Below, in pieces: positions 29,218 through 38,742 of a stretch of DNA of 64,000 bases. This DNA is from Actinernus sp. WN-2022. Lineage: Eukaryota > Cnidaria > Anthozoa > Actiniaria > Actinernidae. The stretch is from assembly GCA_030867875.1 (NCBI GenBank), contig JAOWCC010001751.1, positions 27,334,369 to 27,398,368 of the forward strand, given 5' to 3'. Numbering within the stretch: the stretch's first letter is position 1; each line of letters opens with the position of its first letter. The notes under the pieces are model-generated. The model ran no database searches. It was not told the DNA's origin and saw only the letters and a list, made by a program, of their open reading frames with translations. The position numbers were made by a program, and so were the translations under genes.

Positions 29218-29394
29218 AAATTTAGGTATCAAGGTAGAGAAACGCCTTCGAATGATTCTTACATATTAATCACTCTTCTTATACACCCTCAACGCAATCC
29301 CAACGGGATTATGTAACTTGTTTATATAACATAACAACATTCTGCATTAATTCCTACCCACTTGTGTACATTCCGTAACGCTAATAAATATATT
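29218..29394 (-). repeat. Split repeat A1
   Basis: 177 bp, same boundaries as A2 at 24885-25061. Terminal on the 5' side of the element. Confidence 0.9.
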
Positions 29395-29708
29395 GTCCTG
29401 CATTCACAGTGGAAAACAGTGACGATTAAAACTAACTGAGACGTACGCGGTGGCGCGGGCAGCAACGGCTTCGTTAACCAATAGACCCTTTCAGCCTGCC
29501 TGTTTGTTTCCCAATTCAGTTCACTGTGACATCTTTCCAGAGGATTCAGTGCCTTGCTTTCCAATTATAGAAATTGATCCATTTCCTCTTGGGATACAGA
29601 AAAACAAACACTTTACTTGAATTGACTCAAGGGAAAAGTCAGGTGGTCTGAACGGGGGCAACAAACAGGCAAGCTGAATGGGTTTAAATTTTGCAGAAAC
29701 ATATTAGT

Positions 29709-29764
29709 AGCCTGCGAAAGAATCCGTCGGAGCGAGCACAAAGGTGCGGCTTCTTTCGCAGGTT
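29709..29764. repeat. Small hairpin
   Basis: AGCCTGCGAAAGAA and its complement TTCTTTCGCAGGTT are separated by about 28 bases (CCGTCGGAGCG...). Likely a tiny MITE. Confidence 0.6.
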
Positions 29765-29923
29765 AACGTTTTCACTCTTTGACCTGGTGGACATCTTGGA
29801 TCCAAAGGGAGGCCACCTTTGTTTTTGCCAGGTTAGCCTCGCACTGAGAGATAGCCAGACCTCGCTTTGAATCCAAGCTAAGATGACCGTACCACCGGGT
29901 GAAAAAGTGAATTAGGGGAGTTC

Positions 29924-30116
29924 CAGCCTAGCCTCAAGGCCTTCTGGCTGGTATTTTGTCCAAGTGGGTTAATGGGACCCCTGTTGTTTGTACTGGTTTG
30001 TGACGTCACCACTCAGTGTTGCTGGAAAGCTTGACGTCACAAACCTGTACAAACCACAGGGATCCCATTGACCCACTCAAACGAAATACCAGCCAGAAGG
30101 CCTTGCGACTAGGCTG
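29924..30116. mobile_element. 193-bp palindromic MITE, hAT-like ends
   Basis: Starts CAGCCTAGCCTC, ends GACTAGGCTG; arms of about 85 bp pair through TTCTGGCTGGTATTT and TGTGACGTCA. Flanks GGGGAGTTC and GGGGAGTCC (29915-29923 and 30117-30125) look like a target duplication with one change. Confidence 0.82.
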
Positions 30117-30454
30117 GGGGAGTCCAGTACTGTATCTGCATTGTACCATCAGTTTGGAACCACGGATACTTTTTAGAACTAATAGAAAACTTACACATTT
30201 ACCGAAAAAAAAAGGTAAAATAGGTTGATTCGGTAGAAACAAAGAGCTATTTAGACAGCAACATGGAAGATGAAAACTGTTTAAACTACCTCGAGCAGTT
30301 AACACGCTCATACAAGCAATGTAATTACATAGCTCCATTGATGTCAGCGTCCGATGACTACCGTTAATATGATTGGCTTTTTATAGAGACCCCGTCGAAG
30401 GCGCATAAAAAGTTCGCCGTCTGAAACGCTTCCTGAATGGAGGGTGATTTTCAC

Positions 30455-30845
30455 CGTCGCGGATTTTTTTACGTACGTAAAACGCACACAGCGGTCAAAC
30501 GTCTGCGCATGCGTCAAAAGTCTTGCAACAACAACCTATTCAAAAACAAATTCAAAGCGAGCCGGCGGCCGTCACTGTTCACAAACCCGCTTTCAAACCT
30601 TGAGAACTTCTTTGGTAAATTACGATTTTTTTTGGGTAAACTCACAGTTTGAAGTTTGTTCAATTTCCCGTCGACTGTGAAAATAAAAAGCTTAACTTTC
30701 ACGTATTTTTCTTAACTTTTGGGGGTAGAAGTTCACTGTAATATGTTTTAAGGTAAATTTGCGCGGGAAATACCAGACTAATACGCACGCGCAGACGTTT
30801 TACCGCTGTGTGCGTAAAACGTGCCAAAAGAAAACCGCATCCGTA
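30455..30845. mobile_element. MITE with about 60-bp inverted arms
   Basis: AAAACGCACACAGCGGTCAA near 30479 is mirrored by a TTTTACCGCTGTGTGCGT segment near 30798-30815; arms extend through the CGTCTGCGCATGCG box. The spacer is non-coding. Confidence 0.72.
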
Positions 30846-30877
30846 AATAATTCCAATTCGTGGGCTCTTATTTTTAA

Positions 30878-31373
30878 AGGAGAACTGAAACCTAATCAAC
30901 TTTAGCTCAATGAGTAGATCTAAACATGAAGACTCGTACCAAAATTTATTTTACTGTTTTGCGTCAAAGGAAAGAAAATCCGCAAATCAATCATCGGAAA
31001 ATCATCTTCCTCCCAACCGCCGCAAAGTACAGACGGCTCAATTCCTGTAATCTGACGTACGATACGGGGAAAAATTAGTTTAATCATGCTTTTTTATGGA
31101 CGAACGACTCTTAATTGCGCACTATTGTACTTTGTGCTGAAGCCTGAAGGTGTGGTTTTTTCTTTGGTATGCATGACGACGTACGATACGGGGGGAAATC
31201 ACTGCATTGAGCCGCCACATAAACTAGCTTTATCAGCGGAGTATCGGCTATTTTTCGAACCTTCAAAACGTATTTCCTCTTTTTAGACGTGCACCACAAA
31301 GAAATAAAATAGAACTTATTTCTCTTGAATACAAGTTTGTATAGTCGTCGGATTGATTTAGGGTTGTTCTCCT
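30878..31373. mobile_element. 496-bp TTAA-flanked MITE
   Basis: Ends AGGAGAAC... and ...GTTCTCCT lie directly inside TTAA on both sides (30874-30877 and 31374-31377). The subterminal parts (AACCTAATCAA / TTGATTTAGGGTT) also pair. Confidence 0.82.
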
Positions 31374-31377
31374 TTAA

Positions 31378-33018
31378 AAAATAACAGATGGGAGAACTCA
31401 GGGGCTCTTGTGGCTATGAAAAATACCGAGAACAAAGTTTTGTAAAAACAAAAATATATATTAGCATTTAGTTCAAGGTCGTTTCTTTTTATGGATTGAG
31501 AACATCAACCACAAGCTGCAGTTCATAGAAAACGTTCCTTTATTTACTCTTCATATGTATAAACATTTTATTAACTACCTAAAATAAAACAATCTACAAG
31601 TTACAACCTGTTGCTAGCAAAACAATGAATACATCCACCATGCAACAACATACCCGAAAAATGCAATGAACTGACTATATCTACCCTATCGGGGTCAGTA
31701 CTATCGATCAATGTGCTGTTCCTAGTTTGACTGAATTATACCCTGGAACGTATTTATTTCGGAATTTTAATACCTTGACACAGACGTTGATCCTTAATTT
31801 CATAGCTTCATACATATTGCACTGTAAAGCCTAAACTTTTAATCGCCTTTTTGATGCAACATTTTTATCAGTTTCGTTAACAAGAAGTTACCATGGCAGC
31901 ACGACTTAGACACTAACCACCTACACGGACAATCTATTGTCGACAATAGCCGACAGCATTTTTCAATTTTACACTGGAAAAATCGAACCATCTACAGACT
32001 TTGAAGAACTATGTAAAAGGTCTGTAAAATGTCCTTAACATATGTTATTGTAAAAATTAACGACATTTTACTAACAATTTAAACAGCGTAAATGTCTGTA
32101 AAATAAGCCTCTCAGATAGTAGGAAGAGGGCGAAAGAAACAGTTGGGAGACTGGGGACAGAAAGAAGAGGAGTTTCTTTTCACGTCGCTTCTTCCGCCCT
32201 CTTCCCCACTCTCTGAGAGCCTGGAACAGGCTAGCTTTTTACATACTTTTTGAAAAATTATCTATTGTGTAAAATGTTTTTTTAAAAACAGGTCTGTAAC
32301 ATTGTACATTCACAGACACTTTACTTTATACATAGTTCTTCAAATATTGTAATTGGTTTGTTTTAAGTGTTTTAGTGCGGAAATCCCAGGGTTTTTCACA
32401 TCAGATGCAAGGTAGACCTGACCCATATGATTGATGACATAATCAGAACACGCAGAGGCAGAAAACTGGGAATGACGCAAAGGAAGGGAACGGACAAAAA
32501 CGATGCTGGGGCACTTATCGTACGACACTTTTCACATAGTTCAGTAATTCAATTATAATTGAACCAGTAATTAATGGAAATTACTTTTAACCTGAACGGA
32601 CCAACTCAGTACGCACCACGCAAACAGTAAAGGGGATTGTGATGTTTTTTTCGCGAGATCCATTATTATTCTTCATCAATTAAACACGAACAATTACGTG
32701 GAATATTTCAGACTTCCATTTTATGGCCATCAAAAATTCAAGCAAAACGTTCAAGGTATTTTTAAGGAGAAAATCTAATATATCAAAATGCAAGGACTTT
32801 TCAAGTCCCGTGCGATCATGTATTACTATTCTAGTTAGTAGTACGGTAACTAGAGCGGAGTTCAAGTACGGTTACTGTACGGCACGCTGGGACATTGAAA
32901 TGGCTTCCTTGATGTTTTTGCCTTTCTGGTCCAATCAAAAGTACAGAGATACGGTACGGCACGGTTCTAGTACGGTTACATCCCACTCATACCAAATCCG
33001 CTCTATGAACAGACCGTT
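31378..33018. other. Intergenic DNA, no gene recognised
   Basis: A hairpin at 32101-32222 pairs GAAGAGGGCG with CGCCCTCTTC and CTCTCAGA with TCTGAGAG. A family-M1 MITE copy spans about 32820-33010 (CTTTCTGGTCCAATCAAAAG and ACGGTACGG motifs). The rest is AT-rich without recognisable coding sequence. Confidence 0.55.
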
Positions 33019-33263
33019 TCGTATTCAAGAATTACCGCTGGATGCGATGACTACAGACGCATTTACTCAACGTTAGCCTCATTCTGATGTTAAATATTAA
33101 GAAATACCAGCGAGAAGGTGCTGAAGTTCAAACTACAACAATACATAAAGTTGTGAATAACACATCTTGCTGCTGGTATTTATGAATATTTAACATCAGA
33201 ATGAGACTAACGTTGAGTAAATGCGTCCGTAGTCATCACATCCAGCGGTAATTCTGGATTGCG
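33019..33263. mobile_element. MITE with about 100-bp inverted arms
   Basis: TCAAGAATTACCGCTGGATG (33019 on) continues through CATTTACTCAACGTTAG and TCATTCTGATGTTAAATATT; the right side mirrors this from AATATTTAACATCAGAATGA to CATCCAGCGGTAATTCTGGA. Confidence 0.85.
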
Positions 33264-33645
33264 AAACCAACGCCTCTCAATATCTTCACGATTAGTAATG
33301 AACGACTATTCGTATTCTACTTAGGGTGAGTTCGAATCACCGTATTACGGAATAAGAAAAAATAGAGTAGTCTCTGGAAATCACTGGTCCAGGCGCATTT
33401 TGCAAACGACATACGCTTGCCGACAAATGATATTCAGGATACATTCAGTATTCCAGCGACTAAAGAAATCCCGTTATCACTGAGCGATTGATCATTCTGT
33501 GTATTTTTACTCCGGAATACGCTGTCAATCAAACGCGCCCTTAATAAGTGACAGCACGTTTACGTTTCATCTGCTCTTTCTTATTTACACCAACAGTCAA
33601 CCCTCCTGATAATCTCTTTTTGCACGGTGGATGATTTTTACTTAA

Positions 33646-34904
33646 AGTGCCCCAACGATCAAATTTTGACATATCAATTTATTCTCATGTTCATAAAGTA
33701 GAGTTGCTATATTATTACCAGTTCAAACCGTTTTTCGATACGACGACGGGAAGTCTTATTTTTTGGAGTCAGAATCTTGAATTTTACATACGCCATTACG
33801 CAATCTCGTTACCCAGATCCCATTTGTTTCTTACTGCGCATGCTCGACGAAAAAATAGTGCTCTGGAAAGGTAATCCGATTTTCGTATATTCTGATTGGC
33901 TGTTCTGAACAATGCAATTTCACCGGAAGTCAAACAAAGCATTTCTGGAGGGTTTATTTATTTGGACAAAGGCATTGGAAATTAGGGCCGGGTTATCTAA
34001 ACGCTAAAAACCGTTGGATTTTATCTAAATGAATCCGCTAAAAAAAATCAGGGATTCTTAGATATTTGCTTGTATCCACTCGGGAGTTCATATCACTTCA
34101 TCGCAACACACATCGCACACACTACATGAATTCTCAGAATTCGAAAATCGAACTCAACTGGATATAGCCGAGGGATTTACCGTAACAGATAGGTAATACT
34201 ATACAGTCCCATATTAACAACAATATTCGTAAGTGCTCTATAGGCAGAAGTGGCGTTTTCCGATTTCGTAAACTTGTGAACAGGCGCTGATCGCTTAAAT
34301 ATAAGCGTTTGTATGGGAATGTAACGAAGTCCAGCTTTCAAGGAGCTAAAATACGAGAGAATCGTAAGTAAAAATGCCTTGACTTCCTTCTACCGTGTAT
34401 TCAGTTGCTGTTTGTGTGGTCATCTGGCTCAGGTAAGGCGATTTCAGCGAGTTTTCGATCCCCATGAATCCTCTTGTGCACTCAGGAATCTGTGATGTCT
34501 GATATCCATCGCACGATAAAGAAACACGAGCCAAATGCATGAAAATAAAGCCTTAAAATCCAACCTAAAAACGGCAGAAGATGAAAGAGACTCCCTAAGG
34601 CTTGCCCTGACACTAGCAAGCAAAAGATCACTATCCAAACCAAAACATAGAACCGAGGCGCTGTGCGAGAATCGAACCCGAAGAAACGACTTCTCGGGGT
34701 GACGTAATGATAAGCATGCGCAGAGTCAACTGAAGTCCGTGATTCGCGGACTTCCGGAATCGGATTATTCCAGAGCCCTACTTTTTCGTCGAGCATGCGC
34801 AGTAAGAAACAAATGGGGTCTGGGTACGAGATTGGCCATTACGCGAACCCGTTCCTGTGGGCGAGGAGGCCTAGTCATTTTTTAGCGTACGTGACGTCAT
34901 ACAC
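33646..34904. mobile_element. 1.26-kb TTAA-flanked element (family M2, long form)
   Basis: TTAA at 33642-33645 and 34905-34908. The left end AGTGCCCCAACGATC and right end GACGTCATACAC are the two ends also found, swapped, in the short element at 36652-36874. Internal inverted segments (CATTTGTTTCTTACTGCGCA at 33818 and its complement at about 34797) are present. The minus-strand open frame 34482-34796 has hydrophobic stretches but no known family. Confidence 0.75.
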
Positions 34905-34908
34905 TTAA

Positions 34909-36187
34909 CACAACAACACGTGTGGCTACTTTTCACGCGAACTAACATATGTAGCAAGAAAGTGTACCATTTTCCCGCTTTGAAAAGCAAACAGAACGTT
35001 TTGAATATAAATAATCCTTCAAGTTTGCAGGACTGTAGCAATTTAACGAACCACAAAGCTGGCATTTCGCTACATTCAAGCCTTCTAGTTGAGTACCAAG
35101 AATACGGTTTGTAATTATCTTCAAGCCTCATGCAAGGATGGTTTGTGTACGTTTTGAGGACAGAAGCTTCTCCATAATTGTTTGTATCACATGGAATAGC
35201 CGGTAAGATCGTACCAGAGTCCAATATAACAGTTCAGAAGAAGGCCAAAACAGCCGAACCAACTGACAGAATGTACTACCCAGACTACTACTTGTATAGA
35301 TTAATCGAAAAATAAGCGGCTACGTTTGCTGAGAACATAGTTTGTCATAAATAACTCATATTACTGTTTCCTATAAACAGATAAACCTATTGATGTAGTA
35401 TGCCTTTTAATTTACTGCTAATTTTATTTTCAAGACCATAAACCACAGAAGAAACCACCAATATTATTTCATGAAGTACCTTGTTTCAGTAGTTTGTGTC
35501 AAACAGAAACGGGGTCGCGCGAAGTTTGGTTCTGTGATCGCCATTGTAAAAGCTGCAGATGAGTCAGTTTCAATACATTTTTTTAGTCTCTAGTAAATTC
35601 TTATCACTCACGATTTCATGTTAGACAAGAGAGCGATTTAATTTTATAGCAATTACATTGTATTTTAGAATGTAGATTCGCCGGAAAATCTATTGCCGGG
35701 ACACAGATAATTCTCAATCTCTCATTTACGAACTAGCAATCCGGGTTTCACTATAAACAATGAACAAACTTAGGACTTATAAACTGATCATTACCTTAGT
35801 GATTTCTCCGCTGAATATTCTCCCTGTAGTCCGGATCCAGTAACAGCACAACCTGAAAGCCGAACCAGGGAAAATACCCTGGGAAAAAAATTACCCCAAA
35901 AAGATAAGAAACCTCTGCTACTAGCACTACTTACTAGCAGGCCACTTCCCAAGCGATTTTAGCGACTATTCGTCCAGCTTTCAACTCGGTCGCCAGCGGC
36001 TCTATTTCCTCTAAATCATCTACATCCGGCAATAAATTTAAACAGAAAGACACATTCCTATGTTCTGAAGAGAATCTGATGCAGATTTTAGGTCGTTATT
36101 TACTAAACCACAGCAAAATTCGCAGTGTGAGTTTGTAGTAAATATAAGAAGAAATGTATGGGTTCGAAGCAACTTGAGAACGATGCG
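34909..36187. other. Intergenic DNA, no gene recognised
   Basis: AT-rich single-copy-looking DNA. Short open stretches near 34871-35224 on the minus strand have no recognisable motif. Confidence 0.5.
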
Positions 36188-36191
36188 TTAA

Positions 36192-36647
36192 AGTGCATAT
36201 GAGCCCTAGCCAGTTATATTTGATATCGATTGTACATGAAGTGAATAGTCCAACGGTAGAATATTTCTTGATTTGGGTGTTGCGTCTACGAGATATGAAG
36301 GTTTATATTTCCAATATGCTAATGATATGATGTAATCACCGACATCACTTATTATACAAAAGCATGCTGGTAGAGACAAATTACCTATTTTTAAATTCTA
36401 AGTTATATTTGAAGCTTATCAAAGTGATTTTACCAAAAAAAAAAATCTAAATTAGAAAATAGATTAATTCACAAGGACAAAGAAATTCAGCAATTGTCAG
36501 TGATGACATCACATCATTAGCATATTGGAAATATAAACCTTTATATCTCGTAGACGCAACACCCAAATCAAGAAATATTCTACCGTTGGACTATTCACTT
36601 CATGTACAAACGATATCAAAGATAACTGGCTAGGGCTCATATGCACT
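36192..36647. mobile_element. 456-bp TTAA-flanked MITE (family M3)
   Basis: AGTGCATATGAGCCCTAGCC and its complement form the ends, inside TTAA at 36188-36191 and 36648-36651. Arms of about 115 bp contain GGGTGTTGCGTCTACGAGAT. A diverged copy lies at 37500-37960. Confidence 0.88.
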
Positions 36648-36651
36648 TTAA

Positions 36652-36874
36652 GTGTATGACGTCGCATACGCTAAACAATGACTAGGCATTCCTCGCCCAC
36701 GGGAACGGATTCGCGTAATGGCGGACGTGATTTTGACGGTACAACTCTCTTTAAAATGTGTGGTCTAATTGGCCCCTTCGCAAACTTTTTTCACTGATAT
36801 TTCTGCCACTGTTTGTCCTTATGGAATACAAAAAAGTGACAAAATAAATGGTCAAATTTCGTCGTAGTGGCACT
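36652..36874. mobile_element. Short form of family M2, sharing a TTAA with its neighbour
   Basis: Starts GTGTATGACGTCGCATACGC, ends GTAGTGGCACT; TTAA at 36648-36651 (shared with the M3 element) and 36875-36878. The ends match those of 33646-34904 in reverse orientation. Confidence 0.82.
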
Positions 36875-37236
36875 TTAAGGACCAAGTTAATAGCTGGAAA
36901 GTAGAGTCTCCGATCAAAAATTCAAAATACAATTGGACGTTGCTTAAAATACCGACTAAATACATTATTATTATCTTCTAGAAAAAATAATGAAAGCTTT
37001 ATTAACTGTGAGAGGTATATGGAGAATGATGTCATCTATACTTTTCAGCTAGAAACAGAGTCCTCATTGGACATTGCACGATGACGTCACATACTAAGCT
37101 ACCAGAATCCCTTGCGCGGATCCTTTTGTTCCTCTTGGCCATTGAGGGTAGATTTCCAATGTCGCGATTTTTACTACGCACATAAAACGTGCGGCTAGGA
37201 AACACCGTAAATAATTCATAATTTGAAAGTTCGTGA

Positions 37237-37372
37237 TTTAAAGAATGCCAATCAGGATTAATGCTTTGCGAGCTTGAACAATAGAAAACCGTTACAATCG
37301 CCATTTTCGTACTGTAACGGTTTTCTATTGTTCAAGCTCACAAAGCATTAATCCTGATTGGCATTCTTTAAA
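37237..37372. repeat. Near-perfect 59-bp hairpin
   Basis: TTTAAAGAATGCCAATCAGG to GAAAACCGTTAC (37237-37295) is mirrored by GTAACGGTTTTC to CCTGATTGGCATTCTTTAAA (37314-37372), loop 18 bases. Only one or two mismatches are seen, so it is recent or maintained. Confidence 0.9.
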
Positions 37373-37499
37373 ACGCCTGGAACTTTTTTACTTATGCTTT
37401 GAAAACCTGGGTTACTCGCGTAAACAAACATTTTTGCTTCCATTTTTACGCACACCTTCCGTATGTAGACAAAAACGTGAGCGTGGTAATACCCCTTAA

Positions 37500-37960
37500 A
37501 GTGTATATATGGTCAAAACATTTTATCATTAATATCGATTCTGCATCAAATGAATAGTTAAATAGTAGAATATTTCTTGATTTGAGTGTTGCGTCTATGA
37601 GTTGTACAGGTTTCTATTTCCAATATGCTAATGATGTGACATAAATTTGACGTAAATTCGGAATTTACTTTCATTTCTTTTTCCTTGTGAATGAAACCGT
37701 TTTCTGATTTTGACAACATATTTGGTAAAATCACTGATATAAGCTTCAAATATAACATAGATGTTTACAAAAGGTCATTTATCTCTACCAGCATGTTTTT
37801 GTATAATAAATGAAGACCGAATTTACGTCACCGGCTTGAATATATTATAAATATAAACCTCTATAACTCATGGATGCAACACTCAAATCGAGAAATATTC
37901 AACTATTCAACTATTCACTTGATGTAGAATCGATGTTAATGTTCGACCATATACACACTT
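37500..37960. mobile_element. Diverged copy of MITE family M3
   Basis: Shares TAGAATATTTCTTGATTTG and GTGTTGCGTCTA with 36192-36647 and has the same palindromic layout. TTAA is kept on the left (37496-37499) but lost on the right. Confidence 0.75.
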
Positions 37961-38046
37961 TCACAAATAGAATTTGAAAAGGATTCAAGTCGTTGTAGAA
38001 ATATGACGGCATAATGCAAATGTCCTATTAGGCTTGATATCCACAA

Positions 38047-38260
38047 GAGTAGAATTCGTATGAGTGGGAATGCAAGTTAAGGCATGACTTACGGCAACGG
38101 GTACTCTACGACATGCTGACGTTCAAATGGTTTCCCTATTGTTTTTGTCCTTCTGATCCAATCACATTACAGAGTTACGGTACGGTAAGTTTCAGTATGG
38201 TTACGCCGGGTGGGACAAACTACGGCATGTACGTAGTCGTACTCATACGAAATCCGTTCT
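38047..38260. mobile_element. MITE family M1 (copy 3)
   Basis: Ends AGAGTAGAATTCGTATGAGT and ACTCATACGAAATCCGTTCT are inverted. The core TTTTTGTCCTTCTGATCCAA is shared with three other copies in this window. Confidence 0.75.
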
Positions 38261-38309
38261 ATTGGCATAAGGATCATAATCATAATATACATAATCATAA
38301 ACATGAACT

Positions 38310-38668
38310 GGTAATTTCCTTAGGACTCAGGTTATGTTCTGAGTGCTTCAAGTCTTCTTGGATAAGGACGTTAAATCGTAGGCCCATCAGTGGATGAAGA
38401 GCCACCTCGTGGATATGCCACTGATTAAACAGTCATTATTATTTTTACTGAAACAACCACAGGACCCGGCTAAACCACAGATCGAATTGGAATTTAGCGT
38501 GTTGGTTTTTGAGGAGGGAAAACCGAGGGAAAACCGAAGAAAAACCCTCTAAGCAAGGGCGAGATACCAACAAACTCAACTCCCATGTGGCGCCGCGATC
38601 GCGAATCGAACCCGGGTCACAGAGGTGAGAGGCGAAGTGCTTATAATAACCACTGCGCCACCCCGGCT
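38310..38668 (-). mobile_element. tRNA-headed SINE
   Basis: Minus strand from about 38668: GCCGGGGTGGCGCAGTGG contains a box A (complement of 38650-38660) and GGTTCGATTCGC a box B (complement of 38601-38613), spaced as in a tRNA-type Pol III promoter. A CCCTCGGTTTTCCCTCC-containing body follows. The 3' boundary is uncertain. Confidence 0.78.
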
Positions 38669-38742
38669 TCTTATGACTATGATTAGGATCCTTACGTCAC
38701 TAGCGAGAACCTAGCCCAACAAACGATAAGAAAACAGCAGAT

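Larger units (their letters stand above)
24678..29394 (-). mobile_element. DIRS/Ngaro-type tyrosine-recombinase retroelement remnant
   Basis: Read on the minus strand: repeat A1 (29394-29218), internal region, B1 (25158-25061), A2 (25061-24885), B2 (24775-24678). A copies are 177 bp and B copies 98 bp; B1 abuts A2. This is the split-direct-repeat layout of PAT/Ngaro-like elements, where the B1-A2 junction equals the circle junction of B2 and A1. The internal part encodes decayed reverse transcriptase and RNase H of DIRS type. The recombinase domain was not found; a 187-bp tandem array lies where it might be. Confidence 0.85.

Noticed and set aside
24678..29394. Interpretation as an ordinary LTR retrotransposon
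   Set aside because: The repeats do not start TG and end CA, their order is B2-A2-B1...A1, and the encoded RT/RNase H motifs are of DIRS type.
34640..34690. tRNA gene suggested by GGTTCGATTCTCGCAC on the minus strand
   Set aside because: Only a box B-like sequence is present; no matching acceptor or anticodon stems could be assembled around it.
34482..34796. 104-codon minus-strand open frame with hydrophobic stretches
   Set aside because: It lies wholly inside a TTAA-flanked element and overlaps its inverted terminal sequence; no recognisable domain.
38600..38668. Functional tRNA gene on the minus strand
   Set aside because: Box A and box B are present but it continues directly into a SINE body and lacks a complete cloverleaf, so it is a SINE head.
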